From assembly GCA_017656385.1 (NCBI GenBank), contig JACDNX010000002.1:141182-205181 (forward strand): a stretch of 64,000 nt of DNA. Direction: 5' to 3'. The DNA comes from Thermodesulfobacterium sp. (GTDB taxonomy: Bacteria > Desulfobacterota > Thermodesulfobacteria > Thermodesulfobacteriales > Thermodesulfobacteriaceae). The translations under genes and the position numbers were made by a program. The number at the start of each line of letters is the position of its first letter. Position 1 is the first letter of the stretch. The notes under the pieces are model-generated. The model saw nothing but the letters and a program-made list of their open reading frames with translations. It did not search any database and was not told the DNA's origin. This document shows, one piece after another, positions 27,283 to 35,893 of the stretch.

Positions 27283-28032
27283 ATGAATCAATGTTTTAAT
27301 AATTCTCATATCGTTTTAGATCCTTCAAAGCTTCCTCGTCACGTAGCTATTATTATGGATGGGAATGGAAGATGGGCAAAAAGCAAGGGTTTGCCAAGGA
27401 TCTATGGGCATAAAAAAGGAGCAGAGGTAGCAAAGAAAATTATTTATAAAACAAAGGAACTTGGTATTCCTTATCTTACCCTTTTTGCTTTTTCCAAGGA
27501 AAACTGGCTCCGTCCTGAAGAAGAGATTAAAACACTTCTTGAATTGCTGAAAGTTTACTTGGATGCAGAATTTGAAGAAATGAAAAAAAGGGGGATTAAA
27601 TTTAAAGTAATAGGTGATAAAGAAGATTTTCCTAAAGACTTGCAAGAAAAGTTAGAATTGATTGAAAAAACTACAGAAAAAAACGATGAGATGGTTTTAT
27701 GTATGGCATTGAGCTATGGAGGAAAAAATGAGATTGTTAAAGCTACCAGAAAGTTAGCAGAAGAAGTGAAGAAAGGCAAAATTTCTCCTGAAGATATAGA
27801 TGAAAAACTTTTTAGAAATTTCTTAGACACCAAGGATATTCCTGATCCAGATCTTCTCATAAGAACAAGTGGAGAAATGAGAATATCTAATTTTTTGCTA
27901 TTTCAATTAGCCTATACAGAATTTTATTTTACATCTATTTACTGGCCTGATTTTGATGAAAACGAATATTTAAAAGCACTCTATTCTTATCAACAGCGAG
28001 AAAGAAGATTTGGTAGAGTTTATGAATCTTAA
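27283..28032 (+). CDS. uppS: Isoprenyl transferase (undecaprenyl diphosphate synthase)
   Basis: Cis-prenyltransferase that makes the lipid carrier used for peptidoglycan and for glycan transfer. It has 249 residues. The family motif IIMDGNGRWAKSKGLPRIYGHKKGAE contains the catalytic Asp. TLFAFSKENWLRP, LIRTSGEMRISNFLLFQLAYTEFYF and WPDF follow. It begins 2 bases after frr. Its 3' end overlaps the cdsA start by 11 bases. The lipid product could also serve the STT3 enzyme later in the window, which is inference. Confidence 0.96.
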   Translation: MNQCFNNSHIVLDPSKLPRHVAIIMDGNGRWAKSKGLPRIYGHKKGAEVAKKIIYKTKELGIPYLTLFAFSKENWLRPEEEIKTLLELLKVYLDAEFEEMKKRGIKFKVIGDKEDFPKDLQEKLELIEKTTEKNDEMVLCMALSYGGKNEIVKATRKLAEEVKKGKISPEDIDEKLFRNFLDTKDIPDPDLLIRTSGEMRISNFLLFQLAYTEFYFTSIYWPDFDENEYLKALYSYQQRERRFGRVYES

Positions 28033-28801
28033 AAGGTTTATTACAGCTCTTCTCCTTTTCCCTCTTCTTGTGTTTGTTCTTTTGAAAGCAGATTTTTTAG
28101 TAGTTTCTTTACTTATCCTTCTTACGGCTTTTTTGTGTTTTTATGAGTGGAAAAATCTTCACGGATTTTCTTTCTTTCTGTGGATATTTGGTGAAATTCT
28201 TCTTTTAATCGCCTTTTTGTTAGTTTTTAAATATAATGTGGCATTTTTATTCATTTTTTATTTTTTTCTTTTCTTTTCTTTTTTGCCTCATTTGTTTATT
28301 TATGAAAAAGAGTTGTTTAAAAAAAATTTTTATCCTTTTTTAGCAGGACTTATGTATATTTTTATAGGACTTTATCCTTTTTGGGAAATCCTGCAGCATT
28401 TTGAAAGAGAATATTTAATTTATTTTTTTTCTGTAGTTTTTGCAAATGATACAGGGGCGTATTTAACAGGTAAAACTTTTGGAAAGACCCCTTTCTTTTC
28501 CAAAATATCACCCAGAAAAACCTGGGAGGGATTTTTCGGTGGAATAGTATTGAGTTTGATAGTGGCACTCATCTTAAATTATTATTTAGAACTGTTTGGA
28601 AACAAAATAAATATTATAATTGCTTTGGTTCTTGCTATTGCTGGATGTATAGGTGATCTTCTTGAATCAGCTTTTAAAAGGGCTGTTAATAAAAAGGACT
28701 CTGGTAAAATTATTGTAGGACATGGAGGAATGCTTGATAGATTGGATAGTATATTGCTTGCTTCACCTTTATTTTTGATAATTTTAAAAATATTTAAATA
28801 A
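28022..28801 (+). CDS. cdsA: Phosphatidate cytidylyltransferase
   Basis: Makes CDP-diacylglycerol for phospholipid synthesis; a multi-pass membrane enzyme with about seven to eight hydrophobic segments. The C-terminal signature KRAVNKKDSGKIIVGHGGMLDRLDSIL is diagnostic. NDTGAYLTGKTFGKTPFFSKISPRKTWEG is the conserved loop before it. I choose ATG 28022 over the in-frame TTG at 28010 because it gives the normal MNLKRFITALLLFPLL start. The frame overlaps the end of uppS. It is followed 3 bases later by the HD-domain gene. Confidence 0.94.
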   Translation: MNLKRFITALLLFPLLVFVLLKADFLVVSLLILLTAFLCFYEWKNLHGFSFFLWIFGEILLLIAFLLVFKYNVAFLFIFYFFLFFSFLPHLFIYEKELFKKNFYPFLAGLMYIFIGLYPFWEILQHFEREYLIYFFSVVFANDTGAYLTGKTFGKTPFFSKISPRKTWEGFFGGIVLSLIVALILNYYLELFGNKINIIIALVLAIAGCIGDLLESAFKRAVNKKDSGKIIVGHGGMLDRLDSILLASPLFLIILKIFK

Positions 28802-28804
28802 AAT

Positions 28805-29413
28805 ATGATTCCTTCTCTTGAGGAAGCTTATTTCCTTTTGAAAAAGGAAAAAATTCCTGAACACATCATTAAACATTCTGAAAAAGTGGCACTTATTTCT
28901 TTATTTATAGGGTGTTTCTTGAAGGAGATCGGAGAAAAAGTTGATATTTCTCTTCTGGTAACAGGAGCACTTTTGCATGACATAAAAAAATATGAATCTA
29001 TTTTAACAGGAGAGAATCATGCTTTGCTTGGGTATGAATTTATGGAAAAAATGGGTTACAAAAGAATAGGCGATATTATAAAAGCACATATTTACTTGGA
29101 AATCAGTTCTTTTGATGCTCCAATTAGTGAAGAAGAAATAGTGCACTATGCAGACAAAAGGGTGATGCATGACAAAATTGTTACTCTTAAAGAAAGGTTT
29201 GAAGACCTAAAAAAGAGATACGGTAAAGATAAGCAAAGTATTTTGAGATTAGAATTTTTGGAAAAATTAAATTATAGGCTTGAGAAGCGCATTTTTAAAA
29301 AGCTTCCTTTTACACCAGATAAGATACTGGAGTTAGAGAAAGTAAAGGAGGTAAGGGATGTCCTTTTCAGATGTATTAAAAATTGCCCTTCTTGCTGGCG
29401 GGACTTCATCTGA
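28805..29413 (+). CDS. HD-domain phosphohydrolase-like protein
   Basis: A 202-residue protein with an HD metal-binding motif in GALLHDIKKYES (near residue 58) and a preceding His at ...IIKHSEKVA. AHIYLEISSFDAP and VHYADKRVMHDK hold further metal-site candidates. It resembles the YqeK/HDIG-type small phosphohydrolases; the substrate is unknown. Its 3' end overlaps the start of ddl by 56 bases in another frame. The overlap is real because ddl has its own AGGAGGT ribosome binding site inside this gene. Co-expression with cell-wall genes is therefore built in. Confidence 0.8.
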   Translation: MIPSLEEAYFLLKKEKIPEHIIKHSEKVALISLFIGCFLKEIGEKVDISLLVTGALLHDIKKYESILTGENHALLGYEFMEKMGYKRIGDIIKAHIYLEISSFDAPISEEEIVHYADKRVMHDKIVTLKERFEDLKKRYGKDKQSILRLEFLEKLNYRLEKRIFKKLPFTPDKILELEKVKEVRDVLFRCIKNCPSCWRDFI

Positions 29414-30311
29414 AAGAGAGGTTTCCTTAAAAGGAGCAGAGGCAGTAAAGAGGGCTTTAGAAAAGCTTGGACATTATTACGAGTTTTTTGATCCTGCTAA
29501 AGATCTTTCTAAACTTACTCAGAGGGCAGAGGAATTTGATTGTGCTTTTTTAGTGATTCACGGTCCCGGAGGTGAAGACGGAACTTTGCAAGGCTTCCTT
29601 GATTCTATAAATCTTCCTTATCAGGGAGCAGGAGTTTTGGGAAGTGCCCTTGCTATGCATAAAGGAATTTCTAAAATTCTGTATAAACTTGCAGGACTGA
29701 AAGTTCCTGAAGGAAAGACCTTTTTAAAATACACACCTTTTCGAGAAATTAAAGAGTATGTAAAGAAAATTAAATTTCCTTTAGTTGTCAAACCAGCTAC
29801 TCAAGGTTCAAGTATAGGATTGAGTATAGTGAAAAGAGAAGAGGAATTAAAAGAAGCTGTGGATAAGGCTTTTACTATAGATGAAGAAATTATTGTTGAA
29901 GAGTATCTTAGAGGAAGAGAAATAACGGTAGGAATTTTAGATGATGAGCCTTTACCAGTAGTAGAAATAATTCCAAAAGTTTCAGAGACTTTTGACTACA
30001 AAACCAAGTATACTCCTGGACTTGCAGAAGAAGTTTGCCCTGCCAAACTTTCTGAAACTTTAACAAAAAAAGTCCAAGAATATGCTCTTACAGCTCACAG
30101 GGCTTTAAAGTTGAGACATTACAGCAGAACCGATATGATTGTGGTAGAAAACGAAATTTATGTACTTGAAACTAATACCATTCCTGGAATGACAGAAACA
30201 AGCCTTTTACCTCTTGCAGCTAAGGTTGCAGGATATAGTTTTGAGAAACTTATCCAGAAACTGTTAGAATTAACTTTAAAAGAAAGACTTAAGAATAAAA
30301 GCCCTGTTTAA
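29358..30311 (+). CDS. ddl: D-alanine-D-alanine ligase
   Basis: Joins two D-Ala for peptidoglycan precursors. It has 317 residues of ATP-grasp fold. The N-terminus has LLAGGTSSEREVSLKGAEAV. FPLVVKPATQGSSIGLSIV lies near residue 150 and YVLETNTIPGMTETSLLP near residue 275; both are signature segments. GPGGEDGTLQGFLD is the substrate loop. The start is ATG 29358 after AGGAGGTAAGGG. It overlaps the HD gene at its 5' end by 56 bases, and overlaps the next, opposite-strand gene at its 3' end by 23 bases. Confidence 0.96.
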   Translation: MSFSDVLKIALLAGGTSSEREVSLKGAEAVKRALEKLGHYYEFFDPAKDLSKLTQRAEEFDCAFLVIHGPGGEDGTLQGFLDSINLPYQGAGVLGSALAMHKGISKILYKLAGLKVPEGKTFLKYTPFREIKEYVKKIKFPLVVKPATQGSSIGLSIVKREEELKEAVDKAFTIDEEIIVEEYLRGREITVGILDDEPLPVVEIIPKVSETFDYKTKYTPGLAEEVCPAKLSETLTKKVQEYALTAHRALKLRHYSRTDMIVVENEIYVLETNTIPGMTETSLLPLAAKVAGYSFEKLIQKLLELTLKERLKNKSPV

Positions 30312-30678
30312 TTTTTTGGGCTTCAACTCCTACGAAAAATGTGCCCTCTTTTAAAAGGTTTTTAAGGGAAGATTCTGGGAAGGTCTCCAAGAGTCTATTG
30401 ATTTCCAAAGCCTGAGCCAGAAGGAAGTCCCCCACAGTCTTGGAGGAGGCTTCGTTTAACTCCATACTCATAATTTTTTCTAAAAGCTGAAAACTTTTCT
30501 CCAGTTTTTTATAGATTAGATTAAATCTTTCTTTTTGAGTTTTTTCTAAAAATTCTTTTTTTTCAATTTCAGAAAGGGCAAGCTTAAAATATTCTTCAAA
30601 AAGACTTTTTTCCCCCTTTGAAGTTACAGATTCAGTAGTAAAATTAACTGGAAAAATAAATTTTGAATCTATTTTCAT
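30289..30678 (-). CDS. Hypothetical protein, helical
   Basis: I do not recognise the family. I start at ATG 30678 (MKIDSKFIFPVNFT) because it has AGGAGG (30685-30690) 6 bases upstream; a longer frame to 30729 has no such site. The 129-residue product has a short beta-like N-terminus. It continues with long predicted helices (LFEEYFKLALSEIEKKEFLEK, then ERFNLIYKKLEKSFQLLEKIM). There is no signal peptide or membrane segment. Its start lies 12 bases from the start of a divergent lipoprotein gene. The 3' end overlaps ddl by 23 bases. Confidence 0.55.
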   Translation of the reverse strand: MKIDSKFIFPVNFTTESVTSKGEKSLFEEYFKLALSEIEKKEFLEKTQKERFNLIYKKLEKSFQLLEKIMSMELNEASSKTVGDFLLAQALEINRLLETFPESSLKNLLKEGTFFVGVEAQKIKQGFYS

Positions 30679-30690
30679 GGAGAACCTCCT

Positions 30691-31305
30691 ATGATTGTAT
30701 ATTTTAATAAAATTATCGGAAAATTTCAAGAAAAGATTAAGATTCTTGTTTTAATTTTTTCTATTAGCTTTTTTGTTTCAGGTTGTGGATGGCTTGTAGT
30801 TGGTGGAAGCGGAGCTTACCACGGTTATAAAGTTGGTTCAGATCCAAGAAGCGTGGGAACTCAAATAGACGACGCAACTATTACCGCAAAGATAAAATTA
30901 AAACTTCTTGAAGATCCTGTAACCAAAGCTCGGAAAATTGATGTGGACACAGTAAATGGAGTAGTAACTCTTACCGGGGTTGTAGAGAGTGAAAAAGAAA
31001 TAGAAAGAGCTATAAAAATAGCAAAAAGTGTAGCAGGTGTAAAAAAGGTAGTAAACAATTTGAAAATTGGAAAAAGAGGAATAGGGTCTTATCTTTCTGA
31101 CAAAGAGATTACTGCCAAAATTAAGCTTAAATTGATAAAAGATCCAGAACTTAAAGCACTTTCAATCGATGTGGACACAATAAATGGAGTGGTAACATTA
31201 ACAGGTGTTGTGACAAGTGAATATCAAAAAAGAAAAGCAATAGAGCATGCTAAAAGTGTTTCTGGAGTAATAAAAATAATTGATAATCTTCAAATAAAAA
31301 GATAA
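30691..31305 (+). CDS. BON-domain lipoprotein (OsmY-like)
   Basis: An exported lipoprotein of 204 residues. The signal peptide is hydrophobic from about 18 to 31 and ends in a lipobox FVSGC with Cys32 as the lipid-modified residue. Two BON domains follow (about 58-125 and 132-204), each with DDATITAKIKLKLLEDP or KEITAKIKLKLIKDP and IDVDTVNGVVTLTGVV-type repeats. BON domains bind phospholipid, and OsmY-type proteins protect the envelope under stress. The two repeats are similar at DNA level too, suggesting a duplication. It begins 12 bases from a divergent gene and stops 3 bases short of the convergent radical SAM gene. Confidence 0.88.
   Translation: MIVYFNKIIGKFQEKIKILVLIFSISFFVSGCGWLVVGGSGAYHGYKVGSDPRSVGTQIDDATITAKIKLKLLEDPVTKARKIDVDTVNGVVTLTGVVESEKEIERAIKIAKSVAGVKKVVNNLKIGKRGIGSYLSDKEITAKIKLKLIKDPELKALSIDVDTINGVVTLTGVVTSEYQKRKAIEHAKSVSGVIKIIDNLQIKR
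30701..30729 (-). promoter_or_regulatory. Promoter of the 30289-30678 gene inside the lipoprotein gene
   Basis: On the minus strand, TTGAAA (30724-30729) lies 17 bases before TAAAAT (30701-30706). The start of transcription would be near 30694, about 16 bases before the ATG. The whole promoter lies within the first 13 codons of the opposite-strand lipoprotein gene. Confidence 0.5.
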
Positions 31306-31308
31306 AAG

Positions 31309-32229
31309 TTATTTTTGATAATTTTTTCCCTGATAAAGTCCTTTTTCACTCATTAATTTTCTTATGAGATTAATAACCTCCATTTTTTTTGCTACCCATA
31401 GAGGAGCTACAATATCTTCAGGTTTTGCTTCTGAGCAGAGCCTATGGATTACAGTTTCTGGAGGAAGATAGGTAAGGGCTTCAGCCACAAGCTCTGCATA
31501 ATATTCCATTTCTAAAGGAGTGTATTTTCCGCTCAAGTATAATTCTTCCATTTTAGAGCCTTTTACTATATAGAGGGCGTGAAATTTAATTCCATCCACT
31601 CTGAGTTTAGCCAGAGTTTTTACAGTTTCAAGCATCATTTCTCGTGTTTCTCCAGGAAGCCCAAAAATAATGTGGACTACTACAGGGATTTCGTTTGTTT
31701 TAAGAAGATGATAGGCTTCCATAAAGTCCTCAAAAGTATGTCCTCTATTAATAAGCTTTAATGTCTGATTGTAAATACTCTGTAGCCCGAGTTCAATCCA
31801 CAAAAAATATCCCTTTTCTTGATAAGATTTTAAAAGATTAACTATCTCTTTATTTATGCAATCTGGACGGGTTCCAATAGCTAACCCTACTATAGAAGAA
31901 TCCAAATATACTACATCATAAATTTTTTTTAAAGTTTCTACTGGAGCATATGTATTGCAGAAAGACTGAAAATAAGCTATAAACTTATTAAACTTTTTCT
32001 TTTTAAAAATTTCCAGAAAAAATTTTATCTGGTCTTCTAATGACTTCCCTTGTTTATAAAGACCTGTTCCAGAGCCTTTAGGATCACAATAAATACATCC
32101 TCCGTAACCTTTGGTGCCATCTCTATTTGGACAGGTTAATCCTGCATCAAGAGGTATTTTTTTTACTTTTTCTCCAAATTTGGACTTTAAAAATTCGTTT
32201 AAGGTGTAATAAAACCTTTGTGTCTTCAT
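31309..32229 (-). CDS. Radical SAM protein, TIGR01212 (YhcC-like) family
   Basis: An iron-sulfur radical enzyme of 306 residues with unknown substrate. The cluster cysteines are Cys33, Cys45 and Cys48 in the sequence CPNRDGTKGYGGCIYC. The spacing is Cx11CxxC, typical of the YhcC family and different from the CxxxCxxC of most radical SAM enzymes. Further conserved blocks are YFQSFCNTYAP, IGTRPDC, and ELGLQSIYNQTLKLINRGH. In E. coli the YhcC role is unclear. It is a single gene whose 3' end lies 3 bases from the BON lipoprotein gene. Confidence 0.88.
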   Translation of the reverse strand: MKTQRFYYTLNEFLKSKFGEKVKKIPLDAGLTCPNRDGTKGYGGCIYCDPKGSGTGLYKQGKSLEDQIKFFLEIFKKKKFNKFIAYFQSFCNTYAPVETLKKIYDVVYLDSSIVGLAIGTRPDCINKEIVNLLKSYQEKGYFLWIELGLQSIYNQTLKLINRGHTFEDFMEAYHLLKTNEIPVVVHIIFGLPGETREMMLETVKTLAKLRVDGIKFHALYIVKGSKMEELYLSGKYTPLEMEYYAELVAEALTYLPPETVIHRLCSEAKPEDIVAPLWVAKKMEVINLIRKLMSEKGLYQGKNYQK

Positions 32230-32378
32230 ACTTTTTAAAAAATAAGATGATTTGAGAAAAAATTCAACTTTTTTATTTTAAATGAAATTAAAAGTGGCCA
32301 TGGTAAAAAATGAAAGAAATATTATACTTATTATTACAATAGATATAATTAAATAAAATTAAAAAACGATAATAAAAG

Positions 32379-34274
32379 ATGAGATTTTTAGAGAGTTTTG
32401 ATGTAATTGTTATTGGAGCTGGTCATGCTGGGATTGAGGCATGTCTTGCTGCAAGCAGAATGGGATGCAAAACCCTTCTTATTACTATCAATCTTGAACG
32501 CATAGGAGCTATGAGCTGTAATCCCTCTATTGGAGGAATAGGGAAGGGGCATCTTGTAAAAGAAATAGATGCCCTTGGTGGAGAAATGGCCTTAGCTATA
32601 GATGAAACAGGAATTCAGTTTAGAAAGCTCAATACCAAAAAGGGACCTGCTGTTAGAGCTACACGAGCTCAAGCAGATAGATTTAGATATCAGGAGAGAA
32701 TGAAAAGGACTCTTGAAAGAGTTCCCAATCTTTTTATAAAACAGGCTTTAGTAACAAGACTTTTGATAAAGGATAAAAGAATAATAGGAATTGAAACCAA
32801 GGCAGGAGAAGAGTTTGGAGCTAAAGCAGTGGTTATTGCACCTGGCACTTTTCTTCATGGACTTATCCATATTGGTTTAGAAAGTTTTCCTGCAGGAAGA
32901 ATGGGTGATCCTCCATCAAACAGATTGCCTGAACATCTTAGAGAGCTTGGTTTTGAGATGGGAAGGTTTAAAACCGGAACCTGTCCAAGAATTGATGGAA
33001 GAACAATAGATTACAGTAAACTTGAGATTCAATGGGGAGATTTTCCTCCACCTTTATTTTCTTTTAAAAATAAAGGTAAGAGACCACCTTTACCTCAGAT
33101 TCCCTGTTTTATTACTTATACTACAGAAAAAACTCACGAAATTATAAGAAACGCTCTTGATAGATCACCACTCTTTACAGGAAAAATTAAAGGAAGGGGA
33201 GTTAGGTATTGTCCTTCTATTGAGGATAAAGTTTTTAGATTCCCAGATAAAGAAAGGCATCAAGTTTTTCTTGAGCCAGAAGGTCTTGATACGGTAGAAG
33301 TTTATCCTAATGGAATAAGCACGAGCCTTCCTATTGATGTGCAGTGGGAAATGGTAAGATCTATTCCAGGTCTTGAAAAAGCTGAAATTTTAAGACCTGG
33401 CTATGGAATAGAGCACGATTATGTGATTCCAACACAATTGAAACATACTCTGGAAACAAAATTCATTTCAGGTTTGTTTCTGGCTGGGCAAATAAATGGA
33501 ACTACGGGATACGAAGAAGCAGCTGCTCAGGGGCTTATAGCAGGAATAAATGCAGCACTTTATGTAAAAGAAGAACAGCCCCTTATTCTTGACCGCTCTC
33601 AGGCTTATATAGGAGTTCTTATAGATGATTTAGTAACAAAAGGCACAGATGAGCCCTATAGAATGTTTACTTCTCGTGCAGAATACCGACTGCTGCTCAG
33701 AGAAGATAATGCAGATTTAAGACTTACTGAAATTGGGAAAAAAATAGGGCTTGTTGATGATGAGAGGTGGAGTGTTTACCTTAATAAAAAAGAAAAATTA
33801 GAGAGGATTAAAAAATTTCTGAAAGAAACAAAAGTTTCTCCAGATGTGGTAAACGGTTATCTTCAAAGTATAGGTTCTACCCCACTTAAATCAGGAATGA
33901 AACTTTATGAACTTCTAAAAAGACCTGAAGTAGAGATAAAGGCTCTTTCTGAGTTAATACTTGATTTAAAAGAGTTTTCAGATGATATTTTGTCTGAAAT
34001 AGAAACAGAAATAAAATACAGTGGTTACATTAACAAACAACTTAAAGAAGTTGAAAAATTTAAGAAACTTGAGAGTATGAAACTACCAGAAGATTTAAAC
34101 TATTATGAAATTCCGGGTTTATCAAATGAAATGAAAGAAAAATTTAGTAGAGTAAGACCCACTTCTATAGGTCAGGCTTTGAGAATTCCGGGAGTAACTC
34201 CTGCAGCTATTTCAGCTATTCAGATTTACTTAAAAAAACACTCAGGTTCTAAGGCTGTTTCTCAGAGCTTATAA
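32379..34274 (+). CDS. mnmG: tRNA uridine-5-carboxymethylaminomethyl modification enzyme MnmG
   Basis: With MnmE, modifies the wobble uridine of certain tRNAs. It has 631 residues. The N-terminal FAD motif is [45 protein letters not shown] follows and is diagnostic. [11 protein letters not shown] and [21 protein letters not shown] occur in the FAD domain. The C-terminal domain carries [30 protein letters not shown]. The 149-base gap before it contains TATAAT at 32344-32349 with only a weak -35, so the promoter is uncertain. No mnmE is adjacent. Confidence 0.96.
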   Translation: MRFLESFDVIVIGAGHAGIEACLAASRMGCKTLLITINLERIGAMSCNPSIGGIGKGHLVKEIDALGGEMALAIDETGIQFRKLNTKKGPAVRATRAQADRFRYQERMKRTLERVPNLFIKQALVTRLLIKDKRIIGIETKAGEEFGAKAVVIAPGTFLHGLIHIGLESFPAGRMGDPPSNRLPEHLRELGFEMGRFKTGTCPRIDGRTIDYSKLEIQWGDFPPPLFSFKNKGKRPPLPQIPCFITYTTEKTHEIIRNALDRSPLFTGKIKGRGVRYCPSIEDKVFRFPDKERHQVFLEPEGLDTVEVYPNGISTSLPIDVQWEMVRSIPGLEKAEILRPGYGIEHDYVIPTQLKHTLETKFISGLFLAGQINGTTGYEEAAAQGLIAGINAALYVKEEQPLILDRSQAYIGVLIDDLVTKGTDEPYRMFTSRAEYRLLLREDNADLRLTEIGKKIGLVDDERWSVYLNKKEKLERIKKFLKETKVSPDVVNGYLQSIGSTPLKSGMKLYELLKRPEVEIKALSELILDLKEFSDDILSEIETEIKYSGYINKQLKEVEKFKKLESMKLPEDLNYYEIPGLSNEMKEKFSRVRPTSIGQALRIPGVTPAAISAIQIYLKKHSGSKAVSQSL

Positions 34275-34312
34275 ATAAGATTTGAAAAGTTCTTTAAATC
34301 AAGGAGGAGCTT

Positions 34313-35035
34313 ATGGGATTAAGGGAAACAAAAGCCTATGAATTTTTAAAGTTTACTAATTTATCTTTAAAAAATCTTGGACACCGAGAAGCTTTAGTTC
34401 CACCTGTTCCACCTTTTAAGGAATATCCAAAGGCAACCAAAATAAAGCTTTCCATAGATAAATTTCCTTCAGTTCCCAATTTTTTTGATATTTTATCCAG
34501 AAGAAGAAGCAAAAGAGGATATAAAAAGGCTTCTTTATCTTTAAAGGAAATTTCTTTGTTATGTTATTCTGCACAGGGAATAACAGGGGTTGCTGGTCCT
34601 TATTTTTTAAGAACCGCACCCTCTGCCGGAGCTCTTTATCCTATAGAAACTTATCTGGCAGTTAATTTTTCTTCAGAAATTGAAGCTGGTATTTATCACT
34701 TAGAAGTAAAAGATTTTTCTCTTGCTCTTTTAAAAAATGGATACATGGGAAAAGTCCTGAGCGAGTTAGCTCTTGGTCAGGCATTTTTAGCAAGTGCAAG
34801 TGTTATTTTTATCTGGTCTGCAGTTTTGGGAAGAACTATTTCAAAATACGGAAGCAGAGGCTTGAGATACATTTTTATGGATGTAGCTCATATTTGTCAA
34901 AATGTGCTTTTAGCAAGTGAGGCCATGGGGTTGAAAGCCTGTCCAGTAGGTGCTTTCTTTGATGAAGAGCTGAATAAGTTTTTAGAATTAGAAGAAGGAG
35001 AAAGTGTAATTTATATGGCAGCAGTTGGTAAATAA
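34313..35035 (+). CDS. SagB/ThcOx family FMN oxidoreductase
   Basis: A nitroreductase-fold protein of 240 residues. Marks are RRRSKRGYKKASLSLKEISLLCYSAQGITG, APSAGALYPIETYLA (FMN-binding loop), and the C-terminal RYIFMDVAHICQNVLLASEAMGLKACPVGAFFDEELNKFL. SagB/ThcOx members dehydrogenate thiazolines/oxazolines in TOMM peptide clusters, but no precursor peptide, YcaO or TOMM cyclodehydratase is nearby. It is thus an orphan, as is common in anaerobes, and the substrate is unknown. It has a strong AAGGAGGAGC ribosome binding site. Confidence 0.85.
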   Translation: MGLRETKAYEFLKFTNLSLKNLGHREALVPPVPPFKEYPKATKIKLSIDKFPSVPNFFDILSRRRSKRGYKKASLSLKEISLLCYSAQGITGVAGPYFLRTAPSAGALYPIETYLAVNFSSEIEAGIYHLEVKDFSLALLKNGYMGKVLSELALGQAFLASASVIFIWSAVLGRTISKYGSRGLRYIFMDVAHICQNVLLASEAMGLKACPVGAFFDEELNKFLELEEGESVIYMAAVGK

Positions 35036-35040
35036 AAAAT

Positions 35041-35790
35041 TTACTTTAATAATTTTTTCTTTTTAGCTTTTTCTTTTTGATATTTTTTCCAAGGTTTTTC
35101 CTTTTTCTTTCCGTGAGTAATTTTTCTATAGGGTAATTTTTCTTTTTCTGTTTCAATTTTATTTGTTGTATCTTTAAAAGGAATAATTTGAGAAGGTTTT
35201 GAAGGTATCTCAGTTTTTGGACCATATTTTCTGATAAATTTTTGATCAATTGGAGGTCCTTTAAGAGCTTCGTAATTTATTCTGTCTACAAGAAAAATTT
35301 TTTCCCCAAAACTAAAGAGATTTATTTCAGAGGAAATAAGTTTGGGAAAAACAGTTAATAACATAGATCCTTTTACTTTTGCCCAGGTTTGTGCTAATTC
35401 TTTATTAGTGAAAAGTGGAATAAAAGAATTGTATGGTTTCCAAAGCCCTTCTAAGGAGACTTTATACCATATTTTTGGCTTGACATATGTCCATAGGGTG
35501 TTATAATGGTAAATTTGTGAAATCTTAATTTTTTGAGGAGGTGAGTAATATACAATTTTAGGTTTAACCAGAGTAAAATTTTCTGAAACTTCAAAAAAAT
35601 CTCTGTAATAATAAGAAAATAGTTGTTTTAATGTTTGTAATTTTATTTTATTATATTTTTTAGTAAAAATTAGAACTTGAAAAATTTCTTTAATTTTGAA
35701 AAATCCATTATTATCAGGTATTAAACCGAATTCTTCGGGGTGGTGAGCTAAAAGATATTTTAAAAATTTAAAAAGTAAATTGTTTGTCAT
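35041..35790 (-). CDS. Divergent RNA 2'-phosphotransferase-like (Tpt1/KptA) protein
   Basis: A 249-residue protein. Residues 4-40 (FLKYLLAHHPEEFGLIPDNNGFFKI) match the N-terminal winged-helix start of Tpt1/KptA, which removes 2'-phosphate from RNA. Residues 95-185 resemble the second domain (KIWYKVSLEGL, NKELAQTWAKVKGSMLLTV, KIFLVDRINYEAL). In characterised enzymes the LRHxP motif supplies a catalytic Arg-His pair. Here it reads LAHHP, so the Arg is lost, and the HGT-type loop reads YKVS. The C-terminal 45 residues are a very basic Lys-rich tail. It may have a binding role or altered chemistry. The family call is moderate. Confidence 0.6.
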   Translation of the reverse strand: MTNNLLFKFLKYLLAHHPEEFGLIPDNNGFFKIKEIFQVLIFTKKYNKIKLQTLKQLFSYYYRDFFEVSENFTLVKPKIVYYSPPQKIKISQIYHYNTLWTYVKPKIWYKVSLEGLWKPYNSFIPLFTNKELAQTWAKVKGSMLLTVFPKLISSEINLFSFGEKIFLVDRINYEALKGPPIDQKFIRKYGPKTEIPSKPSQIIPFKDTTNKIETEKEKLPYRKITHGKKKEKPWKKYQKEKAKKKKLLK

Positions 35791-35893
35791 TGAATATAAA
35801 GTTTTGAATAATTATTATTTAAAGTATAGGCTTATAAAAATTGAATAATATTATAGCATAAACTTATAAAAGGTGAGGGGTGATAAAAAGAAA

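Noticed and set aside
35873..35893. GTG start of rpoD
   Set aside because: The GTG is inside the GAGGGGTGAT ribosome binding site of ATG 35894.
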